From Saccharina japonica (lineage: Eukaryota > Sar > Phaeophyceae > Laminariales > Laminariaceae), in contig MEHQ01000078.1 of the NCBI GenBank assembly GCA_008828725.1, forward strand, positions 62,001 through 126,000: a stretch of DNA of 64,000 nucleotides, read 5' to 3'. This document shows, one piece after another, positions 21,310 through 55,511 of this stretch. Under the pieces are notes generated by a model. That model searched no databases. It was not told where the DNA came from and saw only the letters and a program-made list of their open reading frames with translations. A program made the position numbers and the translations under genes. How positions within the stretch are numbered: position 1 is the first letter of the stretch; the number at the start of each line of letters is the position of its first letter.

Positions 21310-22575
21310 TAGTATAGGAGGCCGGTCTATTTGAAGACGCGTCAAGGTCTATTTTGGCCTTAACATACTAGTTTTAGTGTAGGGGGCGGTCAAGAGATCG
21401 GTCTTTTTGGGGGCGACAAGATCTATTTTTGCCTTAACATACTAGTTTCAGTGCAGGGGCGGTCAAGAGACCAAGGTTTTTGAGACGCGTCAAGGTCTCT
21501 TTTGGTCTCGATGTACTAGTTTTAGTGTAGGGGGCGATCAAGGGAACGAGCCTTTTAGACGCGTCAAGATCTCTTTTGGCCTTGATGTACTATTTTCAGT
21601 GTAGGGAGCAAGGTAGGGAGCGGTCAAGAGACCGATATTTTTAGACGCGTCAAGATCTCGTTTTTCCTCAATATGCTAGGTTTAGTGCAGGGGGCGGTCA
21701 AGAGATCGAGCCTTTTAGACGCGTCAAGGTCTCTTTTGCCCTCAACATGTATACTCGTTTTAGTGTAGGGGGATCGGTCAATAGACAGATCCTTTTTAGA
21801 CGCGTCAAAGTCTCTTTTGGTCTTAATGCACTAGTTTCAGTGTAAGGGGTGGTCAAGAGACCGAGATTTTTAGACGCATCAAGGTCTATTTTGGCCTTAA
21901 CGTACTACTTTTAGTGTAGGGGGCGGTCAACAGACCGGTCTTTTTAAACGCGTCAAGGTCTCTTTTGCCCTCGTTTAGGGTAGGGGGATCGGTCAATAGA
22001 CCGGTCTTTTGGGGAACGTCAAGGTCTTTTTTGGCCTTAACATACTAGTTTTAATGCAGGGGCGGTCAATAGACCGGTCTTTTGGGCGCGTCAAGGTCTA
22101 TTTTGGCCTTAACGTACTGTTGTTAGTGTAGGGGCGGTCAAAAGACCGATATTTTTAGACGAGTCAAGGTGTTTTTCAACCGTAACATACTAGTTTTAGT
22201 GTGGGGGGCGGTCAAAAGACCGGTATTTTTAGACGCGTCAAGGTTTCTTTTGGCCGTAATGTATTAGTTTTAGTGCAGGGGGCGGTCAAGAGACCGATAT
22301 TTTTAGACGCGTCAAGGTCTTTTTTGGCCTTGATGTACTAGTTTTAGTGTAGGGGCGGTCAAAAGACCGATATTTTTAGACGCGTCAAGGTCTTTTTTGG
22401 CCTTGATGTACTAGTTTTAGTGTAGGGGCGGTCAAGAGGCCGGCCTTTTTAGACGCGTCAAGGTCTGTTTCGTCCTTAATGTACTAGTTTTAGTGTAGCG
22501 GGCGGTCAAGAGACCGGTCTTTTTAGACGCGTCAAGGTCTGTTTTGGCCTTAATGTGCTAGTTTTAGTGCAGGTG
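21310..22575. repeat. ~80-bp minisatellite array, about 15 units
   Basis: Each unit contains ACTAGTTTTAGTGTAGGGG, GGTCAAGAGACCG, TTTTTAGACGCGTCAAGG and TTTTGGCCTTAATGT. Point changes and small indels distinguish units. A single inverted unit lies far away at about 61655-61740. Confidence 0.9.
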
Positions 22576-23039
22576 GGTGGTCCGCCAAGGCATCAAATCA
22601 AACCACGGTTTCCCATTAGCACATTTACTACCTACGTATGTACAGTATGCATCTGTTTTTCCAAACTGTCCCTAACGACTGGCGCCCATGTCGCGCGCAG
22701 CGGAAATCGATACGTAGCCGACACACACACACGAGCGCCTCGGCCCAACTTCCGGTTTCTCCGGTGTCCAGTGGCTTGAGGTATAGGCGACCCGCCCAAA
22801 CGCCCCTCGTACCACTGACGCGTGCTGCGGTAGGGTTTGCCTTATAAGGGTGGCGCCTTATGTTCTTAGGATTTGTATCACTTGATTGTAGTATAGGAGC
22901 TCTATATGTCCAACCCGAAAATGAAATTTAATTTCGAGAAAAACTAAGAGTGGAACTTGGTGAATAATCCCAAAAGCCTGGGTATATAGCACCAATACTA
23001 TTGAAAAAACACTATTAATATTAATAAGTGTATCCCAAT
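22576..23039. other. Intergenic, nothing recognised
   Basis: No gene, RNA or repeat that I can support. Confidence 0.5.
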
Positions 23040-23240
23040 GATAAATTCGACGAGAGCTGACAAGGGAAGCAAGACTTGCTGAAATCTTCTCGCGATAAAA
23101 ATGCAAGGCAAGAACCGTATAGTGGGGGAGGAGGAAGAAGAGCCTACTTTGTGACCCCGGATCTGAGTTTCGACTACGAGCGTATTAATAGGAAGGAGAG
23201 AGAAAGGAAGGGCGAAGATAATAAATGGAAAAAGAAGAAA
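23040..23240 (+). mobile_element. SINE body, 5' truncated
   Basis: The body starts at AATTCGACGAGAGCTGACAA and includes GCAAGGCAAGAACCG, GTGACCCCGGATCTGAG and GAAGATAATAAATGG followed by an A-rich tail. No tRNA head is present. Confidence 0.8.
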
Positions 23241-23454
23241 AAAAAATGATATTAGTATCGGGTTCAGGAGCCCGGTAGGTCATGAATATTTGCCTTACAA
23301 GGCAAAAACAAAAAGGGCTACGACCCCTCGTATGATGGTATCATACGTACAACAATCGTTCGTAAATAATCACGCACATACTGCGTTTATTTTGTTATGG
23401 TTTTTAGCTGTCTCGCCGTCTGTGACCACCGAATTTGTATCTCTCTAAGATTAG

Positions 23455-23545
23455 GAATCGGGACAGACACTGGGTGGGCTGATGTAGTTGGGTAGAAAGA
23501 ACGGCTTTAATGTGAAGACAACCCACACAGACCGTGAAAAAAATC
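23455..23545 (+). mobile_element. Small dispersed element with CA-rich end
   Basis: AATCGGGACAGACACTGGGT and TTTAATGTGAAGACAACCCA match the 81-bp insertion at 54520-54600 with about ten differences. Confidence 0.6.
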
Positions 23546-24030
23546 GCAACAAAATGTGGGCTTTAAAAATGGTTAAATTATTAGATGAAAGCTTTATTTT
23601 CGAGGAATGAATGTAAACGAAGGGTTTTCGGGAGGAGAGAGAAAAAAACGAAGTGAAATTCTACAATTTGTTTTATTATTGGACTCGAAAGTAAGGCTCC
23701 TTGATGAGACAGGGTGGGTTTCTATCGATAGAGCCTTCTGCCGCCCAACGTCATCGCCTCAAGGGGTCTTAAGGGCGGTGCCCCCACTCTCATTTCCGTC
23801 AAGAGCGGTATAATTTTTAGTGCCAGCTATTATCGTTATTGTCCGTGGACCACGTGTGTATCATTTTAAGGGCAGTTTTGTGCCGGCGGTGCTATTTATT
23901 AAGAGTGAGAGGCAAGACCGTGCGGCTTGTACATCGTGCCGGCGCGATTTCAAGTCTTCTGTGTGAGCAAGCCTAGCTAGCTAACCAGCTCCAGCAGAGT
24001 CATGGTTATCCATGCATTCATCCATCCACC
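23546..24030. other. Intergenic, nothing recognised
   Basis: Short frames here have no domain or splice support. Confidence 0.5.
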
Positions 24031-24200
24031 CTGCCTTCCCCCCTTCAAGCATTTCCTCCCTCCCTCCCTCCCTCCCCCATCCCTCCCTCCCTTCCCTCCT
24101 CCCTCCTCCCTCCTCCCTCCTCCCCACTCCTTCCAACCCCCCTCCCTCCTTCCCTCCGTTCCCCCTCCTCCGTTCCCCCTCCCTTCGCTCCCTCCTCCAG
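24030..24200. repeat. CCCTCC polypyrimidine tract
   Basis: Near-continuous CCTCC/CCCT repeats. Pro/Ser and Gly/Glu/Arg frames on either strand are low-complexity artefacts. Confidence 0.9.
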
Positions 24201-24310
24201 TCCCATACATACGTCTGCGATTCTCCTCGAAAGCAAAAAACAAAAGGCGTCGCACCAAGCCAGGCCCCCAGACAGATATCTCTCTCACGTGTGCGTGTGT
24301 GTGGCAGCGA

Positions 24311-24416
24311 CTGAATGCGGTCAAAAATATGCCGGTTGGGAAACGAGAGCAACATCTGTCTTTGTATAATGCGGCCAAAAAGGTGCCGGTTGAGAAACGA
24401 GAGTAACGTCTGTCTT
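24311..24416. repeat. 53-bp direct repeat, two copies
   Basis: TGCGGTCAAAAATATGCCGG and TTGGGAAACGAGAG are repeated as TGCGGCCAAAAAGGTGCCGG and TTGAGAAACGAGAG. Confidence 0.8.
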
Positions 24417-24756
24417 AGTCTAAAAATTCACAGCAGACGACGAGCGGGAGGATACAACCACAACAGTTCCCCTACGCGCGTACTCGTACTTGGAATACCT
24501 TAAAAAACATCTATGTACTCGTACGTACATCTATTTTTTTTCAATGATGCAAACAAATCTACGTACGTAAATCTATTTTTTTTCCATAATGTGGCCGACA
24601 GGCGGTAGCACAACAACCATGAACCGTAAAAAACAAACTCCACACTAATTCCAAGTAGTTTCTACCCGAAAACGTGGGTGTGCAGCCATAAAGGGGGTTA
24701 AGGTCATTCATTTTTTCCCCCAAACAAAGGCAACAAAAAAAACGTTTTTTCGTTGT

Positions 24757-47178
<22,422 letters not shown>

Positions 47179-50100
47179 GGCAGCTGCCGCCCGAGCACCA
47201 CAACCACACCACTACGTGCGTACGCTGACCCGACCCGTACAGTATTCACAAGGACACCAACCACCCCCGGAGGGCACTCTGTGATACGTATGATATAGGC
47301 ACAGCGGTACGTACGAAGCCGCGTTTTGGGTCCGTGTACGGGTAATGCCGTACCTTGTATGCGCTGTACCCGGTTCTCACTGATCGCTGCTCACGCCGAC
47401 AAACTCAAGATCAGCATCAAGGTCGCTGTGACTGTCTACGAGTGCTGCTTCTACGACGGACGAGTACATACAGCAGTTAGTTGTGTCTGCCTTGACGGCA
47501 GCCAGGAAAGTCAGCAGTCGGAAGCGTCGGGCAAAATAGGAATGCGGCGGAATCGCGAACACGAGGATTTCTGCTGTAGTAAAAAGTACGTTCTCGCACA
47601 AGCAGTAATACTGCAGCACCCAGTTCGAAAACGGTATACACACAGTAGCAGTAGTCGTCAGCACAGCACAGGGTGTATGGTATACGTGTAGGGTATGGTC
47701 TATGGGTCGCGCACAGGGTCGGTGCCGGTGTTGATGCCAGCCATACTGCTGTACGCATCAAGTCTACGAGTATAAACGACGTGCGAGAGGCAATGGATCA
47801 TGAAACCGTTGTCTCACGATCTTCGGCGCGAGGAGGCGAGGAGGCGCGAGGAGCGAGCGGTGGACGGTGGACTATTTTAAAATTTTGAAATTTTATAAAA
47901 AAAATCCTTTTTTTTATTAAAAAAAACGAAAATTGTCTGAGGTATCTTCATCTTCGTCATTTGTATCTTCTGTGTGTATCTGTCTGTATATATCTGAATC
48001 TGCATCATCTGCATATCCTGCATATCTGCATATCTTCATCTCTGTTTCCATCATGTCCCAGGCGAATCGTTCTCGTGATCTTCCTTTTGGTCCCATCACT
48101 AGTCGTACATTAGGTTGGTTGGTGATTGAGAGTCGGGGTCAAATCGCCAAATAAAATCAGACGCTGAGCAAAAATTATGAACTGCTGTGTTCCGAAAGCG
48201 CACCAGCAGCAGTGTTTTATCACATAAAATAAGTACCAAACTACCACATTGTCCGTAAATGTAAGAACTATTTTGATATCCATATTCAAATAAAACGACC
48301 CTTATGTTTACGGACAAAAAGGTACGAAACACTCAGCGAAAAAAAATGCGGGGAAACGCGGGGTAAAAAAAAGAAAAGAAAAAAAAGTTTGAAACATTCT
48401 GCAGTCACACTAGAACCAAGTGAAAAACCGGCGAGGCGCGGAGGCGGCAAAAATCGAGCAGAAATTTTCTCTTGGTCCCGCGCCAAACCACCGCCCGTTT
48501 TCAGTTTTTGCTTGCAAAAAACACATCCCGCCCACATTTCATCACATACTCCCTGGTACAGCTCTGCACTGCACTCACAATCAATCACACCCAGAGCGCA
48601 GCCACCGCAGCAGCGAGAAGATCAGCCCTGGTTAAGGTGAGAGCCCCTTGGCCCTGATGTGTGCGACCGATCCTGGCCGTCCCGCTGCTGTCCCGTGTAA
48701 GGCATGTGTGGTTTTGTTGTGGTGGTCTCTGTCTGCTCTCACAGCAGTAGCAGCAGCAGTAGCATTTTGCTGTCCATATATACCAGAGAGAGAGGGGGGT
48801 CTCCGAATTACGCTGCTACTGCTGCTGCTGTGTCAGAGTTACATATATTGTTGAGCAAGCCTGCCTGCCTTTGAAGCATCACATTTGAGGGCCCTGCTCC
48901 GAGCTTTCCCGTGCCGCGATCCGTGTCCACCCCTCGGTACGAAGTTGGACAGGGCTTACTGACGTATCCAGCTGGTTGCTGATCCTGTCAGCAGCAGCAG
49001 CAGCAGCAGTCAGGCCCAAGTACGATCACCGCAAGCTATTTTTGTACTGCAACCTGCTTCAATAATTCTGTGCTGCTTCTGTGTGCTTTATAACGTAGCC
49101 TTGCGTGCGATATTTGCATCACAATTTGGTGGCTGCCTCTGATCGTACGGCAGCAGTACATATATAGCTGCGATCTGCTTCGGGCCCTCGACCCTGGCCA
49201 AAGGCTGAAGTAGTTTCTTGATTGCTGCCAGCTGGTTGCTGCACCCGTGCGGGCTGCTCCTGGATTGGGAGAGAGGCAACGCGCGTATATATATAAGGGT
49301 ATAGGAACCGTAGTCGGGATACAAATCTACCTGGTATGAATGTATGTATACGACTCGCAGCACCTCCAACGATAGGTTAATTGTTGATGTTTTGCATCAG
49401 TCATCAGTTGTTTTATTCAGGTATGATACCGGGTACGAGCCGAGGCTCCTCTTGTATGGGTTAATGGGGTATTTACGAACATGATATCGTATACCAGGTA
49501 TATGATATCAAGTACACTACCGCATGCCATGATGGAAACGAAGACTGCGTACGTAGACGGAGATCTGGGTGAGGCAGAGGTGTACGTAGACGGAGATCTG
49601 GGTGAGGCATAGGTTTTGCATCGAGAGGCGGTGGGTGGGTTGGTGTTGCCTGCAGCAGGAGGCCTCACTGCTGCTGCTGCTGCTGCTGCTGCTGTGGCAC
49701 TCGAGGCAAACGCTTCTTTTGCTTCATCACGTCGTCAGGCAGCAGGGAACAGGACCGGCTCGCTGGAGCGTACAGATATTCCTGCGGTCCGCTATATAAG
49801 GCATGCCGTTTACTTCGTTATATCGTGCCTTTCCTCAGGCCCTACCTGGTACACATCGTACGTATCATGCCAACAACAAGCATCATCAGATTGCCTATAA
49901 AATAGGACTGTCTTTCATTTGTCTGTCGGCATAAAAAGTCGCTTATTATCTGTACTCTGGTATTTATATACCACGTGCTTATATCATATATACGACGCTG
50001 CTGTATCACACGAGTAATAATATCAATACGCGTGTATCTACACGTGTCGTACTACGGACCCTTGCTCGTAACCTTGTCGCGTGCGCCTTGAGGAGGTTGT

Positions 50101-50432
50101 TGTTGTTGTTCTGATCGCGAAAAAGATAGTCCATGGTCACGGTCACAGACAGGACAGGCTCCAAAAAGCTCTTGATACCTCAGGGAAAAAATAGTGTGTG
50201 TGTTCTTCACATTAAACCTTCCTTTCTACCCGTCGACATCCAGCACACCCAGTGTACACAACATACAAACGGAACGCAATACGACGCGCGTACGATGAAG
50301 AACACACACACACACACACACACACATCATGATCCCACACGAATATGTACAACAAATGACAAATACGAACATTCTACGTACGCAGCTCTCAAAGCTGAGT
50401 ATCAACTATTCAATCGTCGAACTGACAGCTAA
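47179..50432. other. Intergenic upstream of RSP3, no gene supported
   Basis: This stretch holds the RSP3 promoter side. CAG/CTG runs occur at about 49003-49020 and 49668-49696, a TACCACT palindrome at 48242-48322, and a reverse copy of the 81-bp element at about 50180-50262. The frame at 47326-47691 has no domain. No initiator or TATA box is convincing. Confidence 0.45.
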
Positions 50433-51562
50433 GGGCCCGTATTAGGGCCCGTTTTAACGAAAGAAAGTTGCAAATGGAATCGATTTGAAATCGATTTTTT
50501 TGTTAATGAATCGACGCGGACTTTCATTTGATTGGTCAAAGCATGAATCACCGGAAAGACATTTGAACTTTGGGGCATGAAAAAATCGATTCGATCGGAT
50601 ATCAAAAGAAGTCCCAAAAGACTTTATTTATTGCAAATCGAATCGAATCGAGGGGTGGACAAAGGGTGATAGTGGATCTTTAAAATGGGGGTATTTGTCT
50701 TGGTAGTAGTAATGTTGACCCTCAGATCGAACCCTAACCCTAACCCTAACCCGAACCCTATGCCAGTGGTCAGTACTTGCTTGGCCAATCAGAGTGCCTA
50801 ATTAGCTACCTTAGGAAGATCCACTAACAGGGTCTGTCCACTACTGATCGAATCGATTGGAGTTCATCCAACATGCATGGCATGTTCCCACTGGGTGAAC
50901 GTCCCCGAGGCGATCCGTCGCTGTTTGGGCTGTTCTCGACAACCACCAACGAGGCGATAAATCGTTAACCCCAACGAGTGGCGACCGGAGCAATAGCCGC
51001 GCCCAAGGCTACATACCATAGCACAACGTGGCCCGGCGGTGGCTCCTAAAAAAAAATCATGGCGGTCGCAAGCCCAATTTTTCCACCAGCTCCATCGGCC
51101 AAGCCCGGCGAGAACCAAGCGATCGACCCAAAACACGGAGGAAAAACTCAAGACTTCGATAGCTGCATCGTTGTCGCTGTCCGGTGAAGAACACACACAC
51201 ACACATGGCGTTTAAGGGTTTCCTCCGACCACCCACGCGAAGCTGAGAGTGACAGCTTCCTAGCCTGGGCCTTAAAAATAAAACAGAGGCTGTAGCCGGC
51301 GTGCACGTGACGATGCACGCCGTCGCTCTCCGCTTCTCCCCTCGGTACTTGTCAGCCGGGTGTTCTGTGGGATGTCGCGTTATTCCGATCTCATTCGCAT
51401 TTCGAGAACATACGGAACATACGTGATTTCACCTGATAGGACGCAAAGCCGTATTTTCACTTCAAATCGGAAAAAAATCGATTCGATTCATAAAAAAAAA
51501 TCGATTTCAAATCGATTCGATTTGAAACTTGCTTTCGTTAACTGGTTAATACGGTGGGGCCC
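50433..51562. mobile_element. Harbinger-like GGGCCC transposon, ~1.1 kb
   Basis: The left GGGCCCGTATTAGGGCCCG and TTTTAACGAAAGAAAG mirror the right CTTTCGTTAACTGG and TTAATACGGTGGGGCCC, with TAA on both sides. The subterminal arms are rich in AATCGATT. The interior is homologous to 18188-19019 and 55512-56145 (ATCATGGCGGTCGCAAGCCC, GACAGCTTCCTAGCCTGGGC). An interstitial CCCTAA array is at 50736-50758. No intact transposase frame. Confidence 0.75.
50736..50758. repeat. Interstitial CCCTAA telomere-like repeat
   Basis: Four CCCTAA units with one variant. The complement, TTAGGG, is the telomere repeat reported for many stramenopiles. Confidence 0.8.
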
Positions 51563-51635
51563 TAACGAAAGCAATCGTCCGAAAGGAAGGAGAAAGAGAG
51601 AAAGGTGAGGAAAGTCCTGATCAGTCCATTTTTGC

Positions 51636-51721
51636 TTAACCCATTCAGGACTGAAAAAAATGCCACACTAATTCCAAGTACTGTGTCCCCATATTCATGG
51701 GACCAGTTCTTAAGGGGTTAA
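51636..51721 (+). mobile_element. TTAA-flanked MITE
   Basis: TTAACCCATTCAGGACTG to GGACCAGTTCTTAAGG and GGTTAA, 86 bp, very similar to 1365-1452. Confidence 0.75.
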
Positions 51722-51763
51722 TACCTGGTGTGCAAAACAAATATATGTACTTGCATAGTGGCA

Positions 51764-51845
51764 TACCATTCTGGACCTAAATATAAGGACATTTTGGTCT
51801 CTACATGTACTCCCCGACGGTCCTTACATTTCTGCCCAGAGTGGT
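51764..51845. mobile_element. TACCACT palindromic MITE
   Basis: TACCATTCTGGACCTAAATA at left and GGTCCTTACATTTCTGCCCA then GAGTGGT at right. Confidence 0.65.
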
Positions 51846-52149
51846 TGATTGTTGATTACAAAAACAGCAGTGACATCTGGCCCTGCTTGATTTTTTTTTT
51901 TCCCTATTCCATCAGGGGCGTAAAAAAAAAAGAGAAAACGACACCACACACGTAGGAAGGTCAGAATGAAAAACAAACCGGATCGCTGTGATCACAGGAC
52001 GAAATGAGCGAAAACCATTTTTTTTCGGGGGGGGGGGGGTAATTAAAAAAAAACTTGACTTATTGTTTTCTGGGATCACAACGGTCCGGTTTCTTCCCTC
52101 CAATATAGGGGGGGGGGGGGGGGGGGGGGGGGTCGATAACTTTTGTTTT

Positions 52150-52300
52150 TGTGCGCCCTTGATTCCATTTATTATTTTCTTCGCTTTTCAGTAAAGTCGT
52201 AACTCAGATCCGGGAGCACTATCATACATATAATACGACTATTAATAAGTAGTCAGGCAGGCTCCTCTCTCCTCTCCCGCCTCCTCCTCACGGTACCAGG
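52150..52300 (-). mobile_element. SINE body fragment, minus strand
   Basis: CCATTTATTATTTTCTTCGC, GTAACTCAGATCCGGG and GGCTCCTCTCTCCTCTC appear in reverse-family order. The fragment ends just left of the hAT element at 52318. Confidence 0.7.
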
Positions 52301-52317
52301 TACCTATATATACAAGC

Positions 52318-53627
52318 TAGTGTTGGTAATCAACTTAAAAAAGGGGTTGACTTGACTGTTGACTATTGGGGATTTTAGTTGATTGATTAATCATGATTAG
52401 TTGACTTTTAGGCAAGTTCGTGATTAAGTCAACTTTCTCAAAAAGTTGCCTCTTTGTTGACTATTGTTGATTTTTTATAGAGAAATATATGGCGTTTTCA
52501 TGCCGGGAGTGGTTTAGAGCGCCGTTTAGAGCGTACGGTGACGATGATAGCTACCCACCCTAAGCCTCCAGTAGCCAAGCACGCAGCACACAGACCACAG
52601 CAGCTGGACCACACCGCAGTTGTGCCTTCGGCGTCCGGGTTGATCGGTCATGAATGGCGCCGGGGAAGGTAGTGCGGCGGTGATGAGCGCCTCTCCCGAG
52701 TCTGGAGTACAGTTCTAAAACCGACTTTACAATCAAAAAGAACATCAGCAGCAGCACTACGTCGAAATCAGTTCAACATACAGGGCATCAGCACCTCCAC
52801 CCTCGACCCTGTAGAGGAAGTTATTCCGTCGGTAGCGTGCTCGAAGTCGTCGGAAACCACGACCAAGTTGACAGTACTCGGCCACGCTGCCCCCCCCCCA
52901 ACCCTTGGTTGAAAAGGCCCCCAAACGTGAGTTGTTCCAGGCGAGCAGGCCATTGAACTCCGTCGATCTCCTGGTCGAAGTAATACCGAACTCGAGACAT
53001 ACGACTGAGTCCGGCCAGGCCACCGCCTGCACCCTGTCGTTGAATCTGTCGCTGAACACCATCTCCTCGACGTCGGCAAGAGCGGGCATGTAACGAGTCA
53101 AGACCGCAGTTGACAACAGGTCCCACTTGACGCTCAGCACTCGGATCCGTGGCACGCGCGTTCCATGAGCCAACCCGTTGTTGTTGGGAAGTGCTTCGCC
53201 AGCTACCGCAATCGGCAGTAGTGAGGGGGGGGTGTTGCCCAAAACGAACAAGTTTGCGCGAGGCAAGCTTCGCACAGCCGCACACACTTGCAAGGACGTT
53301 TCCTGGAGCTGCTTCGTCGATGTGTACCACCTCTCTCCATCCATGTCGTTCATGACGACGAGCAGGGCGGCCTCCACTGTTCCTACCATGCTGACGGGGT
53401 CGCTATGACCGAGGTATACAGCTATACAGCAATGATGAGTATGAAGTAAAATAGTACCAAAAAATCAAATAATCACGAAAAAATCACCGAAATAAAGTTG
53501 ATTTTTAAGGCATGACTTTAAAAAAAAAATCATATAATCACGGGAAAAGTTGACTTGATTATGACTATAAAAAATCATGCCTAAAAATCAAGTAACTTGA
53601 CTTTTTGAAAGTTGATTACCAACACTA
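52318..53627. mobile_element. hAT-like transposon carrying a captured gene fragment
   Basis: Perfect inverted ends TAGTGTTGGTAATCAACTT and AAGTTGATTACCAACACTA are flanked by an exact 8-bp duplication ATACAAGC (52310-52317 and 53628-53635). The subterminal regions are dense in GTTGACT/AGTCAAC motifs, typical of hAT transposase-binding regions. No transposase is present; the interior is a broken FNIP-repeat coding fragment on the minus strand. Confidence 0.9.
52757..53389 (-). pseudogene. FNIP-repeat (leucine-rich-like) gene fragment inside hAT element
   Basis: The longest frame is 210 residues from 53389. It ends with a repeat of the FNIP type (VFSDRFNDRVQAVAWPDS then VVCLEFG). The next repeats are in other frames of the same strand: DGVQWPARLEQLTFGGLFNQ (about 52960-52900) and AAWPSTVNLVVVSDDFEH (about 52880-52830). 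At least two frameshifts have therefore broken an FNIP array. FNIP proteins often pair the array with an F-box in protists and brown algae; no F-box is seen here. The N-terminal part (ADVEEM upstream) may belong to the same donor gene. I infer capture from a host gene, which is not in this window. Confidence 0.65.
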
Positions 53628-53654
53628 ATACAAGCATGATATGCGTATATATAC

Positions 53655-54025
53655 GTGCCTTGCCTTTTTATCGCGAACAGAGTTCAACACTTTCTCCTTT
53701 CGTCGACTCGCGTCGACTTTTTTTGTTCCGTCCCATTTATTATCTTCGCCCTTCCTTTCTCTGTCCGTCCTATTAATATTTAATAGTCGTAACTCAGATC
53801 CGGGGTCACTAAGTAGGCTCTTCTCCCTCCTCCCCCACTACGGTTCTTGCCTTGCATTTTTATCGCGAGAAGATTTCAGCACTTTCTTCCCTCGTCAACT
53901 CTCGTCGAATTGTGGTTGGTGTCATTTAAGAATAAAAATATCCGTATACACGGAGACTCGAACCCTCGACCTCCAACCTAACAGGCTTCGTGGTTACCTG
54001 CTGCTAGACCACCGGGACAATGGTA
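53655..54025 (-). mobile_element. SINE (minus) inserted at an older SINE fragment
   Basis: A fragment of an older body (TTTATCGCGAACAGAGTTCA, 53667-53718) is followed by a second copy whose tail begins at about 53721. The second has its body to about 53925 and a tRNA-like head at 53940-54020 (reverse of CCGGTGGTCTAGCAGCAGG and GAGGGTTCGAGTCTCCG). Confidence 0.75.
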
Positions 54026-54049
54026 TAGGTGGTGCGTACGTGCGTACCG

Positions 54050-54210
54050 ACGCTACAATTGGCGCTCTCGACAAAAAATGCAGCCAGTAGTACGCGTAGT
54101 TGGTGTCATTTGAGAATGAAAATCTCCACACGGAGACTCCAACCCTCGAACTCAACCTTGGTAGTATCGAGGTCAACCACTACTCGTAGAAGACCACCGG
54201 GGCGACAGGC
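54050..54210 (-). mobile_element. SINE head with truncated body, minus strand
   Basis: The reverse head with GTCGCCCCGGTGGTCTTC and a B-box-like GAGTTCGAGGGTTGGAGTC precedes a few bases of body (GGCGCTCTC reversed). Confidence 0.65.
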
Positions 54211-54221
54211 CATTTTTTTAT

Positions 54222-54655
54222 TTTATTTTTTTGTCCATCCCATTTATCATCTTCGCCCCTTCTTTCTCTCTCCTTCCATGCTGCTGTAGTCGTAACTCAG
54301 ATCCGGGGTCACAAAGTAGGCTCTTCTCCCTCCTCCCCCACTACGGTTCTTGCCTTGCATTTTTATCGCGAGAAGATTTCAGCCCTTTCTTCCCTCGTCG
54401 ACTTGCGTGGGATTCCGGCTACCCACGCCACGAAGGCGCTCTCAGCAATTGGTTTGTTTTTATTTTTCCAATAAGGTCAAAATCTCTGACCACGGTGGGA
54501 TTTGAACTCGGGTACCAATTAGGATGAAGAATCGGCACGGACACTGGGTGTGCTGGATGTCGACGGGTAGAAAGGAAGGTTTAATGTGAAGAACACACAC
54601 ACCAATGATCGTAGCCTTTGAAGCTGACCACTACTCTACTGGGGCGACCAGCCAT
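54222..54655 (-). mobile_element. Full SINE, minus strand, head split by an 81-bp insertion
   Basis: The body is 54222-54440, the B-box side of the head is at 54480-54519, and the A-box side is at 54601-54655 (reverse of GTCGCCCCAGTAGAGTAGTG). It matches the copy at 9945-10259 once the insertion 54520-54600 is removed. Confidence 0.85.
54520..54600 (+). mobile_element. 81-bp mobile element with CA tail
   Basis: It begins TAGGATGAAGAATCGGCACG, contains GGGTGTGCTGGATGTCGACG and TTTAATGTGAAGAAC, and ends in (AC)n. It is flanked by exact ACCAAT duplicates (54514-54519 and 54601-54606) inside a SINE head. Relatives are at 2126-2206 (-), 23455-23545 (+) and 50180-50262 (-). Confidence 0.8.
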
Positions 54656-55348
54656 GAACGAATTAAACCAACACGCCAACTTCAAGTCAAAGAACAACAA
54701 TGTCGACAGTCGCTGTCAACCATTGGTGTCGGATTACGTCATTATGGCGATCCGTTTTGGCGGTAAGTGGACCGGCGAACATGAATAGCATGACGTCCCC
54801 AGTCCCCTGTAAACAAAACAGTAAACATCTCTATGAAACCCCTGCATCTTCTTTGCTTCCCACCACACGGCTCCCAGCACCTCAGCAGCCACATTTGGAG
54901 TTTAAGCTTGCGCTGTGACTATAGTATGATGCCTAGCTGTAGCTGTGACCCTGCCACCTTTTCTGGCCAACCGGGTACGAGTCCCACCTGGCGTTAGTTC
55001 GCGTCGTGCTGACGGAGGCTTACAGCTATTATTATTATTATTATTTATTTTTTTATCCTCCGGCGGATGGGTCAACATAAAGCTTACGCCCTCCACACTT
55101 CCACGTCTCACTTCGTGTCGTGTGTCAATTCACTCCATGCCCCCTCGCTATTAATAACAGCAGCTGTTGTGCCACGGTGGACGGTGGTACAGCACGAACT
55201 AAAATCATGGAACATAACCACTCCGATAATTGATCATTTTTTAAATTTTGCGAATAATAAAATATTCTATTGCTGTGTGGTACGTATGTACGTGAGGGTC
55301 TGCACATTTTTTTAACTGCTTTTCGATCCTAGCGGGGATGTCTTTGAA
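54656..55348. other. Intergenic, nothing recognised
   Basis: A short ATT tract lies at 55028-55047. No gene is supported. Confidence 0.5.
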
Positions 55349-55473
55349 ACATCCCCTGTTTTTTACCGCAATTACCCGCGTAAATACTCGTATCCCCTGT
55401 TTTTTACCGCAATTACCCGCGTAAATACTCGTATCCCCTGTTTTTTACCGCAATTACTCGCGTAAATACTCGT
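55349..55473. repeat. ~46-bp tandem repeat, three copies
   Basis: Units contain TCCCCTGTTTTTTACCGCAA and TTACCCGCGTAAATACTCGT, nearly identical. Confidence 0.9.
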
Positions 55474-55511
55474 AGGCACTCTATTTTCTGATTTTTCCGT
55501 AAGACGCGTAA

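Noticed and set aside
21310-22575. CRISPR-like array
   Set aside because: The units are contiguous with no unique spacers, and the genome is eukaryotic.
23977-24406. Pro-rich and Gly/Arg/Glu-rich frames on both strands
   Set aside because: CCCTCC low-complexity tract only.
47326-47691. 121-residue plus-strand frame upstream of RSP3
   Set aside because: No recognisable domain, irregular composition, and no splice or neighbour support.
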